Shown in pieces: positions 37,008 through 46,683 of a DNA stretch of 64,000 bases. Each line of letters starts with the position of its first letter. Position 1 is the first letter of the stretch. The notes under the pieces were generated by a model. That model made no database searches, was not told the origin of the DNA, and saw nothing but the letters and a program-made list of their open reading frames with translations. The stretch comes from Nevskia sp. (GTDB lineage: Bacteria > Pseudomonadota > Gammaproteobacteria > Nevskiales > Nevskiaceae), in the NCBI GenBank assembly GCA_019689635.1, contig JADGHB010000004.1, positions 1-64,000 on the forward strand, read 5' to 3'. Both the position numbers and the translations under genes were made by a program.

Positions 37008-37265
37008 ATGAGAATCATGCGCGTGGAAAAAACGCTGGTGTCGACCAACCGCATCGATCGCTTGGGTCATCGTCCGCTGCTGGTGGTTCAGGACAAGCCC
37101 GGCGGTCCGCGCAGCGTCGCCGTGGATGCGGTGGGCTGTATCCCGGGCGACTGGGTGATCTGCGTGGGATCCTCGGCGGCGCGCGACGCGGCCGGCGCGA
37201 GAGATTTCCCCTCGGACCTGACCATCGTCGGCATCATCGATCACTGGAATCCGGAGGCGGAGTGA
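37008..37265 (+). CDS. csoS4A: Carboxysome vertex pentamer protein CsoS4A
   Basis: 85 residues of the EutN/CcmL/CsoS4 pentamer family: MRIMRVEKTLVSTNRIDRLG, LLVVQD and AVDAVGCIPGDWVICVGSSAAR, ending LTIVGIIDHWN. Pentamers close the twelve corners of the icosahedral shell. Its stop shares one base with the start of csoS4B. Confidence 0.95.
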   Translation: MRIMRVEKTLVSTNRIDRLGHRPLLVVQDKPGGPRSVAVDAVGCIPGDWVICVGSSAARDAAGARDFPSDLTIVGIIDHWNPEAE

Positions 37266-37513
37266 TGGACATCTGGAAGGTCGTCGACGAATTGGTGTGC
37301 ACACGGCGCGTGCCGGGATTGCATGCCGCTTCCTTGCGCGTGCTGGAAGGGCAGACCGGCGAGCGCATGGTGGCCACCGACCCGGTCGGCGTACCGCCGG
37401 GCAAATGGGTTTTCACGACCCTGGGCACGGCGGCGCGCTACGCCATGCCCGACCCCACGACGACGACGGATCTGACGATCTGCGGAATCATCGATCAATG
37501 GAGCCAGACATGA
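37265..37513 (+). CDS. csoS4B: Carboxysome vertex pentamer protein CsoS4B
   Basis: 82 residues of the same pentamer family as CsoS4A (VDELVCTRRVPGLHAASLRVL, DPVGVPPGKWVFTTLGTAAR, LTICGIIDQW). Two pentamer paralogues in tandem are standard in alpha-carboxysome operons; either can close vertices. The start overlaps csoS4A by one base, so the two are coupled. Confidence 0.95.
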   Translation: MDIWKVVDELVCTRRVPGLHAASLRVLEGQTGERMVATDPVGVPPGKWVFTTLGTAARYAMPDPTTTTDLTICGIIDQWSQT

Positions 37514-37613
37514 AGACGGTGCATTCCCGAGGAGCAACACGGCGCTCGAGGTCCGAGCGCTGGAGCGTGGCGCAAAGCGGTAAGACCGAACTTTTGACCA
37601 AGGAGTAGAGCCA

Positions 37614-37910
37614 ATGGCTGAGATGACAGGTATTGCCCTGGGCATGATCGAGACGCGCGGTCTGGTGCCGGCGATCGAGGCGGCGGACGCGATGACGAAG
37701 GCGGCGGAGGTGCGTTTGATCGGTCGGCAATTCGTGGGCGGCGGTTATGTGACGGTGATGGTGCGCGGCGAGACCGGCGCGGTGAACGCCGCGGTGCGCG
37801 CGGGCGCGGATGCCTGCGAGCGGGTGGGCGACGGCCTGGTGGCCGCGCACATCATCGCGCGCGTGCACAGCGAGGTCGAGGGAATCCTTCCCACGGCGCC
37901 GAGCGTTTGA
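37614..37910 (+). CDS. csoS1: Carboxysome shell hexamer protein CsoS1, first copy
   Basis: 98 residues with a single BMC domain: GIALGMIETRGLVPAIEAAD, AEVRLIGRQFVGGGYVTVMV and GDGLVAAHIIARVHSEVE. It forms the flat hexamers whose central pore admits bicarbonate and RuBP. AAGGAG lies ahead of the ATG. From 37641 to 37882 it is base-for-base identical to the next gene, so the two products differ only at their ends. The assignment to CsoS1A versus CsoS1C is not meaningful here. Confidence 0.96.
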   Translation: MAEMTGIALGMIETRGLVPAIEAADAMTKAAEVRLIGRQFVGGGYVTVMVRGETGAVNAAVRAGADACERVGDGLVAAHIIARVHSEVEGILPTAPSV

Positions 37911-38219
37911 GGCGGCGCGGCGGCTTTCCAACTTATTTCAGGAGTATGCGATGGCAGGAGTAACGGGCATTGCCCTAGGCATGATCGAGACGCGCGGTCT
38001 GGTGCCGGCGATCGAGGCGGCGGACGCGATGACGAAGGCGGCGGAGGTGCGTTTGATCGGTCGGCAATTCGTGGGCGGCGGTTATGTGACGGTGATGGTG
38101 CGCGGCGAGACCGGCGCGGTGAACGCCGCGGTGCGCGCGGGCGCGGATGCCTGCGAGCGGGTGGGCGACGGCCTGGTGGCCGCGCACATCATCGCGCGCG
38201 TGCACAGCGAGGTCGAGGG
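37641..38219 (+). repeat. Pair of identical 242-bp direct repeats inside the two csoS1 genes
   Basis: Bases 37641-37882 and 37978-38219 match without a difference by eye, including third codon positions. The flanking codons differ (for example CTGGGC versus CTAGGC just before the block, and GGAATC versus GGGATT just after it). The repeat start-to-start distance is 337 bases. Confidence 0.9.
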
Positions 38220-38289
38220 GATTCTGCCGACCAGGCCGCAGCACAACGGCGGTGGTCGCGATGCGGAAATCACCTCGACGCGCAGCTGA
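37951..38289 (+). CDS. csoS1B: Carboxysome shell hexamer protein CsoS1B, extended second copy
   Basis: 112 residues starting MAGVTGIALGMIETRGL. The BMC domain is identical in sequence to the first copy over 80 residues. It then carries a 14-residue-longer polar tail (RPQHNGGGRDAEITSTRS), as in the CsoS1B type of Halothiobacillus. An AGGAG lies eight bases upstream of the ATG. The tail may point outwards or bind a partner. Confidence 0.95.
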   Translation: MAGVTGIALGMIETRGLVPAIEAADAMTKAAEVRLIGRQFVGGGYVTVMVRGETGAVNAAVRAGADACERVGDGLVAAHIIARVHSEVEGILPTRPQHNGGGRDAEITSTRS

Positions 38290-38307
38290 GCGCGCCACGC
38301 CGCGGCC

Positions 38308-38739
38308 ATGGCGGTCGATCCGAGGACGCTAGGGTGGTTCGCGCGCGCGCTCAATCACGAGCTGGGCGCCGTGCAGCAGTACCTCGCGCAGAGCGTGCTC
38401 GCGCGCTTGTGGGGTGATGCCGAGCTGGCCGCGCGGCTGCGCGCGGAGGCGCTCGAGGAACTCGAACACGCCGAACGCCTGATGGAACGGCAGATTCTGT
38501 TCGGCGTGGCGCCGTCGGCCGGGTCGTTGCCGGTGACACGACTCGGGCGCGATGCCGCAGAGCTCCTTGCTCAGGATCGTCGCCTGGAGGCGAATGCGGT
38601 AGCGCTCTATGCCGACGCCTTGACGCACGTCCGCCGCCTGCGCCACCGCGATTCCGCCGCCGTGCTCGAATCGATACTGGCCGAGGAGCGCGCCCATCTC
38701 GATCACATCGCGCAGCTCCAGCCTGGCGGGAGCGGTTGA
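38308..38739 (+). CDS. Ferritin-like protein of the carboxysome operon
   Basis: 143 residues, a four-helix ferritin-like protein of the bacterioferritin group. Di-iron ligands are visible: Glu 18 in NHELGAVQQY, the EELEHAERLM helix, Glu in RRLEANAVALYADAL and EERAHLDHI. The Met after EHAERL fits a heme-binding position in bacterioferritin. Such genes are a regular member of alpha-carboxysome operons; the role may be iron storage or redox protection, not established. The following acRAF start is one base after its stop. Confidence 0.85.
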   Translation: MAVDPRTLGWFARALNHELGAVQQYLAQSVLARLWGDAELAARLRAEALEELEHAERLMERQILFGVAPSAGSLPVTRLGRDAAELLAQDRRLEANAVALYADALTHVRRLRHRDSAAVLESILAEERAHLDHIAQLQPGGSG

Positions 38740-38740
38740 C

Positions 38741-39007
38741 GTGACCGATTGGCTCGATGGCTGGCAACGCTGCGGCAAGCCGGCGACGCTCACGCGGCGT
38801 TTCACTTTCGAGGGCTACGCGCAGACACGCGCGTTTCTCGCGGCGCTGGCGCAGTTGTCGGAAACGCTGGGCCGCCATCCCCAGAACATCAGCTTCGGCA
38901 CCACCTATGCCAACATCACGCTGGAAGCCGAGAATGGCGCGGACTTCAGCGAAAGCGAAAAACAGTTCGCCGCACGCATCGCAAGCTTGGCGGAGCCGCG
39001 TCCATGA
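38741..39007 (+). CDS. acRAF: Alpha-carboxysome RuBisCO assembly factor acRAF (pterin dehydratase-like)
   Basis: 88 residues from GTG 38741. It matches the pterin-4a-carbinolamine dehydratase-like fold that is degenerate in the carboxysome family: [32 protein letters not shown] and [12 protein letters not shown]. In alpha-carboxysome operons this protein acts as a RuBisCO assembly chaperone rather than an enzyme. It overlaps mcdA by ATGA (39004-39007). Confidence 0.9.
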   Translation: MTDWLDGWQRCGKPATLTRRFTFEGYAQTRAFLAALAQLSETLGRHPQNISFGTTYANITLEAENGADFSESEKQFAARIASLAEPRP

Positions 39008-39648
39008 GCGCGCATCCGCCGCGGGTGATTGCCGTCATCAACCAGAAAGGCGGTGTCGGCAAGACCACGGTGGCCATGAACCTGGCGGCCGGACTCGCGC
39101 GGCGCGGCTCAACCGCGGTCCTCGATCTCGATCCGCAGGCATCGGCCACGCAATGGGCGGCGGCGGGTCGGCAGCCTTATCCGGCGACGGTCAGGCCGTG
39201 GCGTGCGGATGCCGCCCAACACGATCTGCGCGAGGAGTTTCGCGCGTTCCAGTATGTCGTGCTCGACTGCCCGCCCGCGGTTGACGCCAGGGCGGCTCAT
39301 CTCGCGCTGGGTGTCTGCGATGTGGCCTTGATCCCGGTGTTGCCATCGCCGGTGGATTTGTGGGCCAGTCTGCGCCTGCCGCGCGAGATCGAGGAAGCGC
39401 GCGAACGCAATCCGCAGTTGCGCGCCTGCTTGTTGCTCAACCAGATCGAATTGCGCAGCGCGCTTTCGGCGGGAATGCGCGACGCCCTGGCCGAATTCGG
39501 CGTGCCGGTGCTGCGCGCGTCTCTCCGCCGCCGCGCTGTTTACAAAAACACCGCGCTCGACGGCGTGTCGGTTTATCAAATGGGTTCGCGAGGCTTGTCC
39601 GCCGTCGCGGAAATCGAGGGCATCATCGAGGAGGTTCTCGCCCCATGA
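39004..39648 (+). CDS. mcdA: Carboxysome-positioning ATPase McdA (ParA family)
   Basis: 214 residues starting [17 protein letters not shown]. The deviant Walker A (KGGVGKTT), the DLDPQASAT switch and the VVLDCPP Walker B are complete. The product is a ParA/MinD-type ATPase that coats the nucleoid and, with McdB, spreads carboxysomes through the cell. The start overlaps acRAF by ATGA and the end overlaps mcdB by four bases. Confidence 0.93.
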   Translation: MSAHPPRVIAVINQKGGVGKTTVAMNLAAGLARRGSTAVLDLDPQASATQWAAAGRQPYPATVRPWRADAAQHDLREEFRAFQYVVLDCPPAVDARAAHLALGVCDVALIPVLPSPVDLWASLRLPREIEEARERNPQLRACLLLNQIELRSALSAGMRDALAEFGVPVLRASLRRRAVYKNTALDGVSVYQMGSRGLSAVAEIEGIIEEVLAP

Positions 39649-39872
39649 CGCGCATCAAAGACAAGCTCGCCGAGAGCGTGCGGCAAGCCCAGCGCGCCAA
39701 GCCCGAAGAGCGCGCGCAGACCGCCCGCGTCGCCACGCGGCGCAAGACCGCGCCCGGCGAGACGCCATCCAAGAGCACCGCACCCGCGCACACGAGCAGC
39801 GACGACTGCAGCCGGGACGAACCGGCGGCCAGCGCTCACCTGTTGTTTCCGGAACGGATCTGGCCGGACTGA
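39645..39872 (+). CDS. mcdB: Carboxysome-positioning adaptor McdB, alpha type
   Basis: 75 residues, mostly polar and disordered, with a basic N-terminal half ([20 protein letters not shown]). The C-terminus ends ERIWPD, matching the invariant C-terminal tryptophan motif of alpha-McdB proteins. It begins on the last bases of mcdA. It would bind the carboxysome shell and stimulate McdA ATPase. The size fits, though alpha-McdB sequences are otherwise poorly conserved. Confidence 0.85.
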   Translation: MTRIKDKLAESVRQAQRAKPEERAQTARVATRRKTAPGETPSKSTAPAHTSSDDCSRDEPAASAHLLFPERIWPD

Positions 39873-39890
39873 TAGTCGAGGACCATCATC

Positions 39891-40805
39891 ATGCAGGACG
39901 AACCAACGATGCGCACCTATCCAGCGAGAAGAAGCGCGGCGCTGCATTCGGTCTCCGTCAGCGAGCGCAGTGCTGCGCGGCCGGCGGCCGAGGTCGCCGC
40001 GTCTGGCGACGCGCTCGCTGCGTATCGCGTCACCGAGCGACCGTACTACCGTGAAGTCGGTGACGAGGTGGCCTTGTACGAGACCGCGTATTCGGTACGC
40101 ATGCCGATGATGCTCAAGGGGCCGACGGGCTGCGGCAAGACCCGCTTCGTCGAATACATGGCGTGGAAGCTGGGCAAGCCGCTCATCACCGTGGCCTGCA
40201 ACGAAGACATGACGGCCTCCGATCTGGTCGGGCGCTTCCTGTTGGACGCCCAGGGCACACGCTGGCAAGACGGGCCTTTGGCGTTGGCCGCGCGCTTTGG
40301 TGCCATCTGCTATCTCGACGAAGTCGTGGAAGCACGGCAAGACACCACGGTGGTCATCCATCCGCTCACCGATGCGCGCCGCATCCTGCCGTTGGAGAAA
40401 AAAGGCGAGATCGTCCGCGCCCATCCCGATTTCCAGCTCGTCATTTCTTACAACCCCGGTTACCAGTCGCTGATGAAGGATCTCAAGCAGTCGACCAAGC
40501 AACGCTTCGGGGCGCTGGACTTCAACTATCCCGAACACGAGATCGAGGCCGAGATCGTGGCGCACGAATCGGGTGTTGCGCTGGAGGTGGCCAAAAGTCT
40601 GGTCCACATCGCCGAACGCGCCCGTAACCTCAAGGGTCACGGACTCGATGAGGGTATTTCTACCCGCATGCTGATCTACGCCGGTTCGCTCATCGCCAAG
40701 GGAGTGGCGCCGCTCGCCGCCTGCCGCGTGGCGCTGGTGCGGCCGATCACCGATGATCCCGACATGCGCGATGCGCTGGATGCGGCGGTGACCACCTACT
40801 TCTGA
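39891..40805 (+). CDS. cbbQ: RuBisCO activase AAA+ subunit CbbQ
   Basis: 304 residues of the MoxR AAA+ family. Walker A GPTGCGKT is at residues 77-84, Walker B is YLDEVVEA, and sensor [19 protein letters not shown] follows. CbbQ hexamers work with CbbO to remove inhibitory sugar phosphates from RuBisCO. The N-terminus is about 40 residues longer than common CbbQ (about 265). GAGGA at 39880-39884 supports ATG 39891; MRTY (39909) is the alternative. Confidence 0.95.
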   Translation: MQDEPTMRTYPARRSAALHSVSVSERSAARPAAEVAASGDALAAYRVTERPYYREVGDEVALYETAYSVRMPMMLKGPTGCGKTRFVEYMAWKLGKPLITVACNEDMTASDLVGRFLLDAQGTRWQDGPLALAARFGAICYLDEVVEARQDTTVVIHPLTDARRILPLEKKGEIVRAHPDFQLVISYNPGYQSLMKDLKQSTKQRFGALDFNYPEHEIEAEIVAHESGVALEVAKSLVHIAERARNLKGHGLDEGISTRMLIYAGSLIAKGVAPLAACRVALVRPITDDPDMRDALDAAVTTYF

Positions 40806-40870
40806 TCCTGCGGCTTAAGCTTCGCCGCGGCACGCCGCGGCGGGTGCCGGCGGCCGGCGGTTGAAATCCC

Positions 40871-43228
40871 ATGGCCATCCACCTCGAAGAGTTCCAGGAC
40901 TTGCTCGACGAACTGCCCGGCGGCGCTCAGGACTACCTGCGCGCGTCCTGGAACGATGCCGCCCGCGCGTTTTCCGCACGCGGCCTGGACCATTTGCTCA
41001 AGGGCGCCGTCGCGTTGCACGAGCTGGGTCGCGGTGAAGAGCTGGTGGTCAGCTTCCTCCAATCCATGCCCGAGGTGGCGCGCGCCATCGGCGAGGACGT
41101 GTTGCCCGATCTGGTCAACTTCCTGCTCGGCATGGCCTCGAAGACCTCCGGGCAGGTGTTGGCCTTGATCTGCGGCACCGCGCCGCTGGCCGCTTCACGG
41201 CTGGGCGACGCCGAGCTGTTCCGCGGTTATCTCCAGGTGCTCGAAATCCTGCTGGCGCAGGCGCCGCGCGGTCTGCGCCCGATGCTGGAGAACCTCGACC
41301 GGCTGCTCACCCAGCTCACGCTCGGCGGTCTGCGGCGCTGGGTGCAATGGGGCGCGCAGGCGTACAAAGCCGACTTCGACGGCCAGGTCGCTTACTTTTC
41401 TCTGCAGAGCGCGGACGCTTTGGCCGTGCTGCAGCAGGAACGCAAGGGCACGCTGTTCGTGGACATTCAACGGCGGCTCAATATCTACCTGCGTGCCATG
41501 TGGGGACGCGATTTCTTTCTGCGCCCGACCGCGGGTGACTACGAAAACCGCGCGGGGCTCAAGCCGTACATCGAACACTACGTGATCCACCTCGCCGACG
41601 CCTACGACGACTACCAGCCGCTCGGACCTGAAACACCGGCGCCGCAACGTGTGAGCGCCTTGGAAATCTACCGCGCGGCGGCCAATCACTGTGCCGCGCA
41701 TCTCGTGTTCACGCCAACGCCACTATCGATGCAGCAACTGCTGCCGGTGCAGATGGCGCTCATCGAGGCGATCGAGGACGCACGGGTCGAGACGCTGGCC
41801 ATCCGTGAGTTTCCAAACATGCGCGAAGCCTGGCTGGCTTTGCATCCTGTCGTCGATTACGCGGCGGAGCCGGCGACAGTGGGCGAGCTGCTCGACCGCC
41901 TGGCGCGTGCGCTGCTCGAAGAGCAGTCGGCGGATCCGCATCCCTGGGTGATGCAGGCCGTGGCCGCGTTCCGCGCTCAGACCGATCTTGCGTCCAATCA
42001 GACGAGCTGGAATCTCGGGGTCGAGCTGTCACATGGCCTGATGGCGCTGCCGTTGCCGCCCTATGACCGTCGGCGCGACGGTTTGAGCGCCATCTACCGT
42101 GACGACAACCGCGCGGTTTGGCAGTTGGAGGAGTACGACGAAGCCCAGGCGCTGGCGGCTACTTGGGAGACGCGCCAGCAGGTGCGCAAGAAGGTCAACC
42201 TCATCGAGATGGTCAACGCGCTGGACAACGAGTTCGCCGGCGACGACGCGCAGGAAGTGTGGGAGCTGCCGACGGAGTATTTCTTCGACGACGGCCAGAC
42301 CATCAACGCGCTCGAGGGCCGTCCGCCGATCTCGGCGCCGTTCCACTACCCCGAGTGGGACTACCAGATCCAGCTCGCACGGCCCAACTGGGTCACCGTG
42401 CTGGAGCGCCATCCACCGCTAGGCGAGCTCGACGTGATCGAAGGCATCCTCGCCGAGAACAGGCCGGTGATCTCGCGCTTGAAGTTTCTGATCGAATCGA
42501 TGGTGCCGCAGGGCATGCAGCGCATCCGTCGTGTCGAGGACGGTGACGACATCGATCTTGACGCCGCGATCCACGCACTCATGGACATTCGACTGGGTCG
42601 GCAGCTCGACCCGCGCATCATGATGCGCCGGCGGCGAGCGTTGCGCCAACTCGCGGTGCTGGTGCTGCTCGACCTGTCGGAGTCTGCCAATGACAAAGTG
42701 CGCGGACAAGACTACTCGGTGCTGGATCTCACGCGCGCGTCGACGGTGCTGTTGGCCGACGCTCTCGACCGTATCGGTGATCCTTTCGCCATCCATGGAT
42801 TTTGTTCGGATGGACGACACGACGTGCACTACTATCGCTTCAAGGATTTCGATCAACCTTACGGCGAGCTCGTCAAGGCGCGGCTCGCCGGCATGAAGGG
42901 GCGATTGTCGACGCGCATGGGCGCGGCGCTGCGTCATGCCGCGCATTACTTGGAACAGCAACACAAGTCGAGACGCGTTGTGTTTGTCATCACCGATGGC
43001 GAGCCCGCGGACAACGACGTGCGCGACCCGCAGTACCTGCGCTACGACGCCAAACAGGCCGTCGAAGAACTGGCGCGCAAGGGGATCACCGTCTACGCGC
43101 TTTCACTCGATCCCCACGCGGACCAATACGTGTCGCGCATCTTCGGCGTAAAAAACTTCACCGTCATCGATCAGGTCGAGCGGCTGCCCGAACGCTTGCC
43201 TCTGCTTTATCTGAGCCTGACGCGGTGA
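40871..43228 (+). CDS. cbbO: RuBisCO activase adaptor CbbO with von Willebrand A domain
   Basis: 785 residues. The C-terminal von Willebrand factor A domain has a MIDAS motif ([12 protein letters not shown], DxSxS) and [10 protein letters not shown]; the long helical N-terminal part binds the CbbQ hexamer. The pair is the Q/O-type RuBisCO activase. It begins 65 bases after cbbQ. It reads into csoS1D with a 10-base gap. Confidence 0.94.
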   Translation: MAIHLEEFQDLLDELPGGAQDYLRASWNDAARAFSARGLDHLLKGAVALHELGRGEELVVSFLQSMPEVARAIGEDVLPDLVNFLLGMASKTSGQVLALICGTAPLAASRLGDAELFRGYLQVLEILLAQAPRGLRPMLENLDRLLTQLTLGGLRRWVQWGAQAYKADFDGQVAYFSLQSADALAVLQQERKGTLFVDIQRRLNIYLRAMWGRDFFLRPTAGDYENRAGLKPYIEHYVIHLADAYDDYQPLGPETPAPQRVSALEIYRAAANHCAAHLVFTPTPLSMQQLLPVQMALIEAIEDARVETLAIREFPNMREAWLALHPVVDYAAEPATVGELLDRLARALLEEQSADPHPWVMQAVAAFRAQTDLASNQTSWNLGVELSHGLMALPLPPYDRRRDGLSAIYRDDNRAVWQLEEYDEAQALAATWETRQQVRKKVNLIEMVNALDNEFAGDDAQEVWELPTEYFFDDGQTINALEGRPPISAPFHYPEWDYQIQLARPNWVTVLERHPPLGELDVIEGILAENRPVISRLKFLIESMVPQGMQRIRRVEDGDDIDLDAAIHALMDIRLGRQLDPRIMMRRRRALRQLAVLVLLDLSESANDKVRGQDYSVLDLTRASTVLLADALDRIGDPFAIHGFCSDGRHDVHYYRFKDFDQPYGELVKARLAGMKGRLSTRMGAALRHAAHYLEQQHKSRRVVFVITDGEPADNDVRDPQYLRYDAKQAVEELARKGITVYALSLDPHADQYVSRIFGVKNFTVIDQVERLPERLPLLYLSLTR

Positions 43229-43238
43229 GGCGCGATCG

Positions 43239-43871
43239 ATGAAAATCACGCTGCGCACCTACGTGTTCATGGACGCCCTGCAACCGCAGTTGGCGTCTTA
43301 CCTTGCGACTTCTTCGCAGGGCTTCCTGCCGATTCCCGGCGATGCCTGCATGTGGATCGAGGTCGCCCCCGGCATGGCCGTGCATCACCTCTCCGACATC
43401 GCGCTCAAAGGAACGAACGTGCGCATGGGGGAACAGGTGGTCGAGCGCGCGTTCGGCTCGATGGAGATCCACTACCGCAACCAGAGCGAAGTCCTGGCGG
43501 CGGGCCAGCTGGTGCTCAAGCAACTCAACACCACCGAGGCGTCGCGGTTGCGCTGCAAGGTGGCCTGGAACGAGATCATCCGCGCCATCACCCCCGATCA
43601 CACCACGCTGATCAACCGCCAGTTGCGCAAGGGGTCGATGATCCTGCCCGGCAAAAGCATGTTCATCCTCGAAGTGGAACCGGCGGGGTACATCGTCTAC
43701 GCCGCCAACGAGGCCGAGAAAGCGGCGCACATCACCTTGGTCGACGTCAAGGCCTTCGGCAATTTCGGACGCCTGACCATGATGGGATCCGAAGCGGAAG
43801 CCGAGCAAGCGCAGCGCGCCGCCATCGCGGCGATCGAGCAGCTCAACCAGCGCGCCAGACCGCACGACTGA
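43239..43871 (+). CDS. csoS1D: Tandem-BMC shell protein CsoS1D
   Basis: 210 residues with two fused BMC domains in one chain: an N-terminal domain ([20 protein letters not shown], ...[13 protein letters not shown]) and a second with [16 protein letters not shown]-type strands. This matches CsoS1D, which forms pseudohexameric trimers with a gated large pore, often stacked in pairs. The pore may pass RuBP and PGA. It lies ten bases after cbbO, a typical position for proteobacterial operons. Confidence 0.93.
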   Translation: MKITLRTYVFMDALQPQLASYLATSSQGFLPIPGDACMWIEVAPGMAVHHLSDIALKGTNVRMGEQVVERAFGSMEIHYRNQSEVLAAGQLVLKQLNTTEASRLRCKVAWNEIIRAITPDHTTLINRQLRKGSMILPGKSMFILEVEPAGYIVYAANEAEKAAHITLVDVKAFGNFGRLTMMGSEAEAEQAQRAAIAAIEQLNQRARPHD

Positions 43872-43884
43872 TGGAGCCGTGACC

Positions 43885-44709
43885 ATGGAAATCGACTCCA
43901 TCGCCAAGAAGCTGCTGTTCTCGACGGTGCGCGTGGATACCGAGCTCGAGGATGGCGGCCAAGGTTCCGGCACGGCCTTCATCATCACCCACGTCCATGC
44001 CAAAGGCGCGACCCCGTTCATCGTCACCAACCGCCACCTGGTGGAAGGCGTGCGCCGCGGCGGGCTCGTCTTCACGCGCAAACAAGAGGGCAAGCCGGCC
44101 CTGGGCCAGCGGTTTCAGCTCAACATCGACGAGTTTCCGGCCGCTTGGTTTTACCATCCCGACGAAACCGTGGACCTGGCTGTGGTGCCCTTGCGTCCTC
44201 TGGAGCGCGCCGCACGCGCGCTCGGCGTCGAGCTCTACTATCACGCCGTGGACAGCCGGCGCATTCCCGATGCTGCGGCGGTGCGCGGATTCGACGCCCT
44301 CGAGGAGATCCTGTTCGTGGGCTATCCCAGCGGGGTGTGGGACCACGTCAATCTGATGCCCATTCTGCGCCGCGGCACCACGGCCACACCGCTGGAGCTG
44401 GACTTCGAAGGCCACAAGCAGTTCCTCATTGACGCCGCCGTCTATCCCGGTTCCAGCGGCAGTCCGGTATTCGTCCTGCGCGGCGACCCGGCGCGCCCTC
44501 ATCGACCGAACGGCATGACGATTTGGTTCGCAGGGGTCATCGCCGCCGTTTTCTTTCGCGAGGAGACCAACCAGCTCGTGCCCGGTCCGGTTCCGGCTCA
44601 AACCGCCTCGCCGGCGGTCAGCGCCGAAATGATCGATCTGGGTCTGGTGATCAAATCCGAGGCGGTGCGCGAACTCATCGAGGCATTCTTGCGCCGCTGG
44701 ATCGAATGA
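43885..44709 (+). CDS. Trypsin-like serine peptidase at the end of the carboxysome operon
   Basis: 274 residues. The ATG at 43885 was chosen because GGAG (43873-43876) is eight bases upstream; the GTG at 43879 is too close. The triad is complete: His 51 in VTNRHLVEG, Asp 98 in ETVDLAVVPL and Ser 191 in YPGSSGSPVF. No signal peptide or membrane segment is visible, so it should act in the cytoplasm. It begins 13 bases after csoS1D. I know of no assigned carboxysome role; processing or quality control of shell or scaffold proteins is a guess. Confidence 0.88.
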   Translation: MEIDSIAKKLLFSTVRVDTELEDGGQGSGTAFIITHVHAKGATPFIVTNRHLVEGVRRGGLVFTRKQEGKPALGQRFQLNIDEFPAAWFYHPDETVDLAVVPLRPLERAARALGVELYYHAVDSRRIPDAAAVRGFDALEEILFVGYPSGVWDHVNLMPILRRGTTATPLELDFEGHKQFLIDAAVYPGSSGSPVFVLRGDPARPHRPNGMTIWFAGVIAAVFFREETNQLVPGPVPAQTASPAVSAEMIDLGLVIKSEAVRELIEAFLRRWIE

Positions 44710-44967
44710 CTGCGGGGTCGGGCGCCAGGTCTTTCTCGCCTGCGCGCGGCCAAGTGGCGGAATTGCCTCGAGCGCCCACCGCGCGCTGGCGGGAAACCCG
44801 GGTCGCGTTCGAGATGCAGTGGCGCGCGGTCCCAGTCGTGACGAGCTGGGCGTAGCGGCGCTCGTCATTGCGCGCACGGACAGGAAGGCTTGGCGCCACG
44901 GCTTCGCATTCCTGCGGCATGACCTTTAAAATACATACTTCTCCCGTCTCAGACCCCCCGAGACCCC

Positions 44968-46617
44968 ATGTCCGTAGAGCGCGATGTCATGGAATACGAC
45001 GTGGTCGTGGTCGGCGCCGGACCGGCCGGCCTGGCCGCGGCGATCCGTCTCAAGCAGAAAGCCGAGCGGGCGGGCCAGGCGCTCTCGGTGTGCGTGGTGG
45101 AGAAAGGCTCGGAGGTCGGCGCGCACATCCTCTCCGGCGCCGTGTTCGAGCCGCGCGCCTTGGCCGAACTGATCCCCGACTGGAAAGAAAAGGGCGCGCC
45201 GCTGATCACGGAAGTGCTGCGCGACGAAGTGTATTTCTTCGGCGAGAAGCGCGCGTTCAGGATGCCCAACGCTTTCGTGCCCAAGACCATGCACAACCGG
45301 GGAAACTACATCATTTCTCTGGGCAAGCTGGTGCGCTGGCTGGGCTCGCAGGCCGAAGCCCTGGGCGTGGAGATCTATCCCGGTTTCGCCGCGCAGGAGG
45401 TGGTGATCGAGGACGGCGTGGTGCGCGGCGTGCAGATCGGCGACATGGGCATCGCGCGCGACGGCCATCACAAGGACAGCTATACGCCCGGCATGCAGTT
45501 GCGCGCCAAGTACACGTTCTTCGCCGAAGGCTGCCGCGGCCATCTCGGCAAGCGGCTGATCGCGCACTACCGTCTGGACGAAGGGCGCGATCCCCAGCAT
45601 TACGCCATCGGCCTCAAGGAACTGTGGCGGGTGCCACAGGCGCAGCATCAGCCCGGCCTGGTCCTGCACGGCGCCGGCTGGCCGCTGGACAAGGACAACC
45701 CCGGCGGATCCTTTCTTTACCATCTCGAGGATCAGCAAGTGGCGGTCGGGCTGATCGTGGATCTGTCGTACAGCAATCCCTATCTCTCGCCCTTCGACGA
45801 ATTCCAGCGTTTCAAGCTGCACCCGGTGATCCGCAAGCACCTCGAGGGCGGCGAGCGGCTGGCCTACGGCGCGCGCGCCATCGTCAAGGGCGGCTTCCAT
45901 GCGTTGCCCAAGCTCGCTTTCCCCGGCGGCGTGCTGATCGGTGACGATGCCGGGACGCTGAATTTCTCCAAGATCAAGGGCAGCCACACCGCGATGAAGT
46001 CGGGCATGCTCGCCGCCGAGGCCGCCGCGGAAGCGCTGCTGGCCGGCGGCGCCGGCGGCGATGAGCTAGCGGGCTATACCGAGAAGTTCAAGGCGAGCTG
46101 GCTGTACGACGAGTTGTACCGCAGCCGCAACTTCGGCGCGGCGCTGCACAAGTTCGGGCCGGTGCTGGGCGGCGCGCTTACCTACCTCGAGGAAAACTGG
46201 TTCAAGGGGCGCGCGCCGTGGACGCTGCGCGACCTGCGGCGCGACCACGAGTGTTTACAGCCTGCCGCCCAAGCCAAAAAAATCCAGTATCCCAAACCGG
46301 ACGGCAAGCTCACGTTCGACAAGCTGTCCTCGGTGTTCCTGTCCAGCACCAATCATGAAGAAGATCAGCCGGTGCACCTGGTGCTCGCCGATCCGAGTAT
46401 TCCCATCGAAAAGAACCTGCCGCTCTACGACGAACCGGCGCAGCGCTATTGCCCGGCCGGCGTGTACGAAGTGGTGGACGAGGGCGGCAGCAAGCGCTTC
46501 CAGATCAACGCGCAGAACTGCGTGCACTGCAAGACCTGCGACATCAAGGATCCCGCGCAGAACATCACCTGGATCGCGCCCGAGGGCGGCGGCGGCCCGA
46601 ACTACGCCGCGATGTGA
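44968..46617 (+). CDS. etfQO: Electron-transfer flavoprotein-ubiquinone oxidoreductase
   Basis: 549 residues. FAD-binding VVVVGAGPAGLAAAIRL opens the protein; the long central region binds quinone (GMQLRAKYTFFAEGCRGH). The C-terminal [4Fe-4S] ferredoxin-like domain has CPAGVYEV and CVHCKTCDIKDPAQ. It passes electrons from ETF, reduced by acyl-CoA dehydrogenases, into ubiquinone. It leads etfQO-etfB-etfA, serving the acyl-CoA dehydrogenases further on. The 44710-44967 gap before it holds no gene I can support. Confidence 0.97.
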   Translation: MSVERDVMEYDVVVVGAGPAGLAAAIRLKQKAERAGQALSVCVVEKGSEVGAHILSGAVFEPRALAELIPDWKEKGAPLITEVLRDEVYFFGEKRAFRMPNAFVPKTMHNRGNYIISLGKLVRWLGSQAEALGVEIYPGFAAQEVVIEDGVVRGVQIGDMGIARDGHHKDSYTPGMQLRAKYTFFAEGCRGHLGKRLIAHYRLDEGRDPQHYAIGLKELWRVPQAQHQPGLVLHGAGWPLDKDNPGGSFLYHLEDQQVAVGLIVDLSYSNPYLSPFDEFQRFKLHPVIRKHLEGGERLAYGARAIVKGGFHALPKLAFPGGVLIGDDAGTLNFSKIKGSHTAMKSGMLAAEAAAEALLAGGAGGDELAGYTEKFKASWLYDELYRSRNFGAALHKFGPVLGGALTYLEENWFKGRAPWTLRDLRRDHECLQPAAQAKKIQYPKPDGKLTFDKLSSVFLSSTNHEEDQPVHLVLADPSIPIEKNLPLYDEPAQRYCPAGVYEVVDEGGSKRFQINAQNCVHCKTCDIKDPAQNITWIAPEGGGGPNYAAM

Positions 46618-46683
46618 CGCCGCGGGCCGGGCTCGCGCTCGCCGGGATCCGGTTTTTGAGATTTTCAGAAGGAGCAGCAAGCG

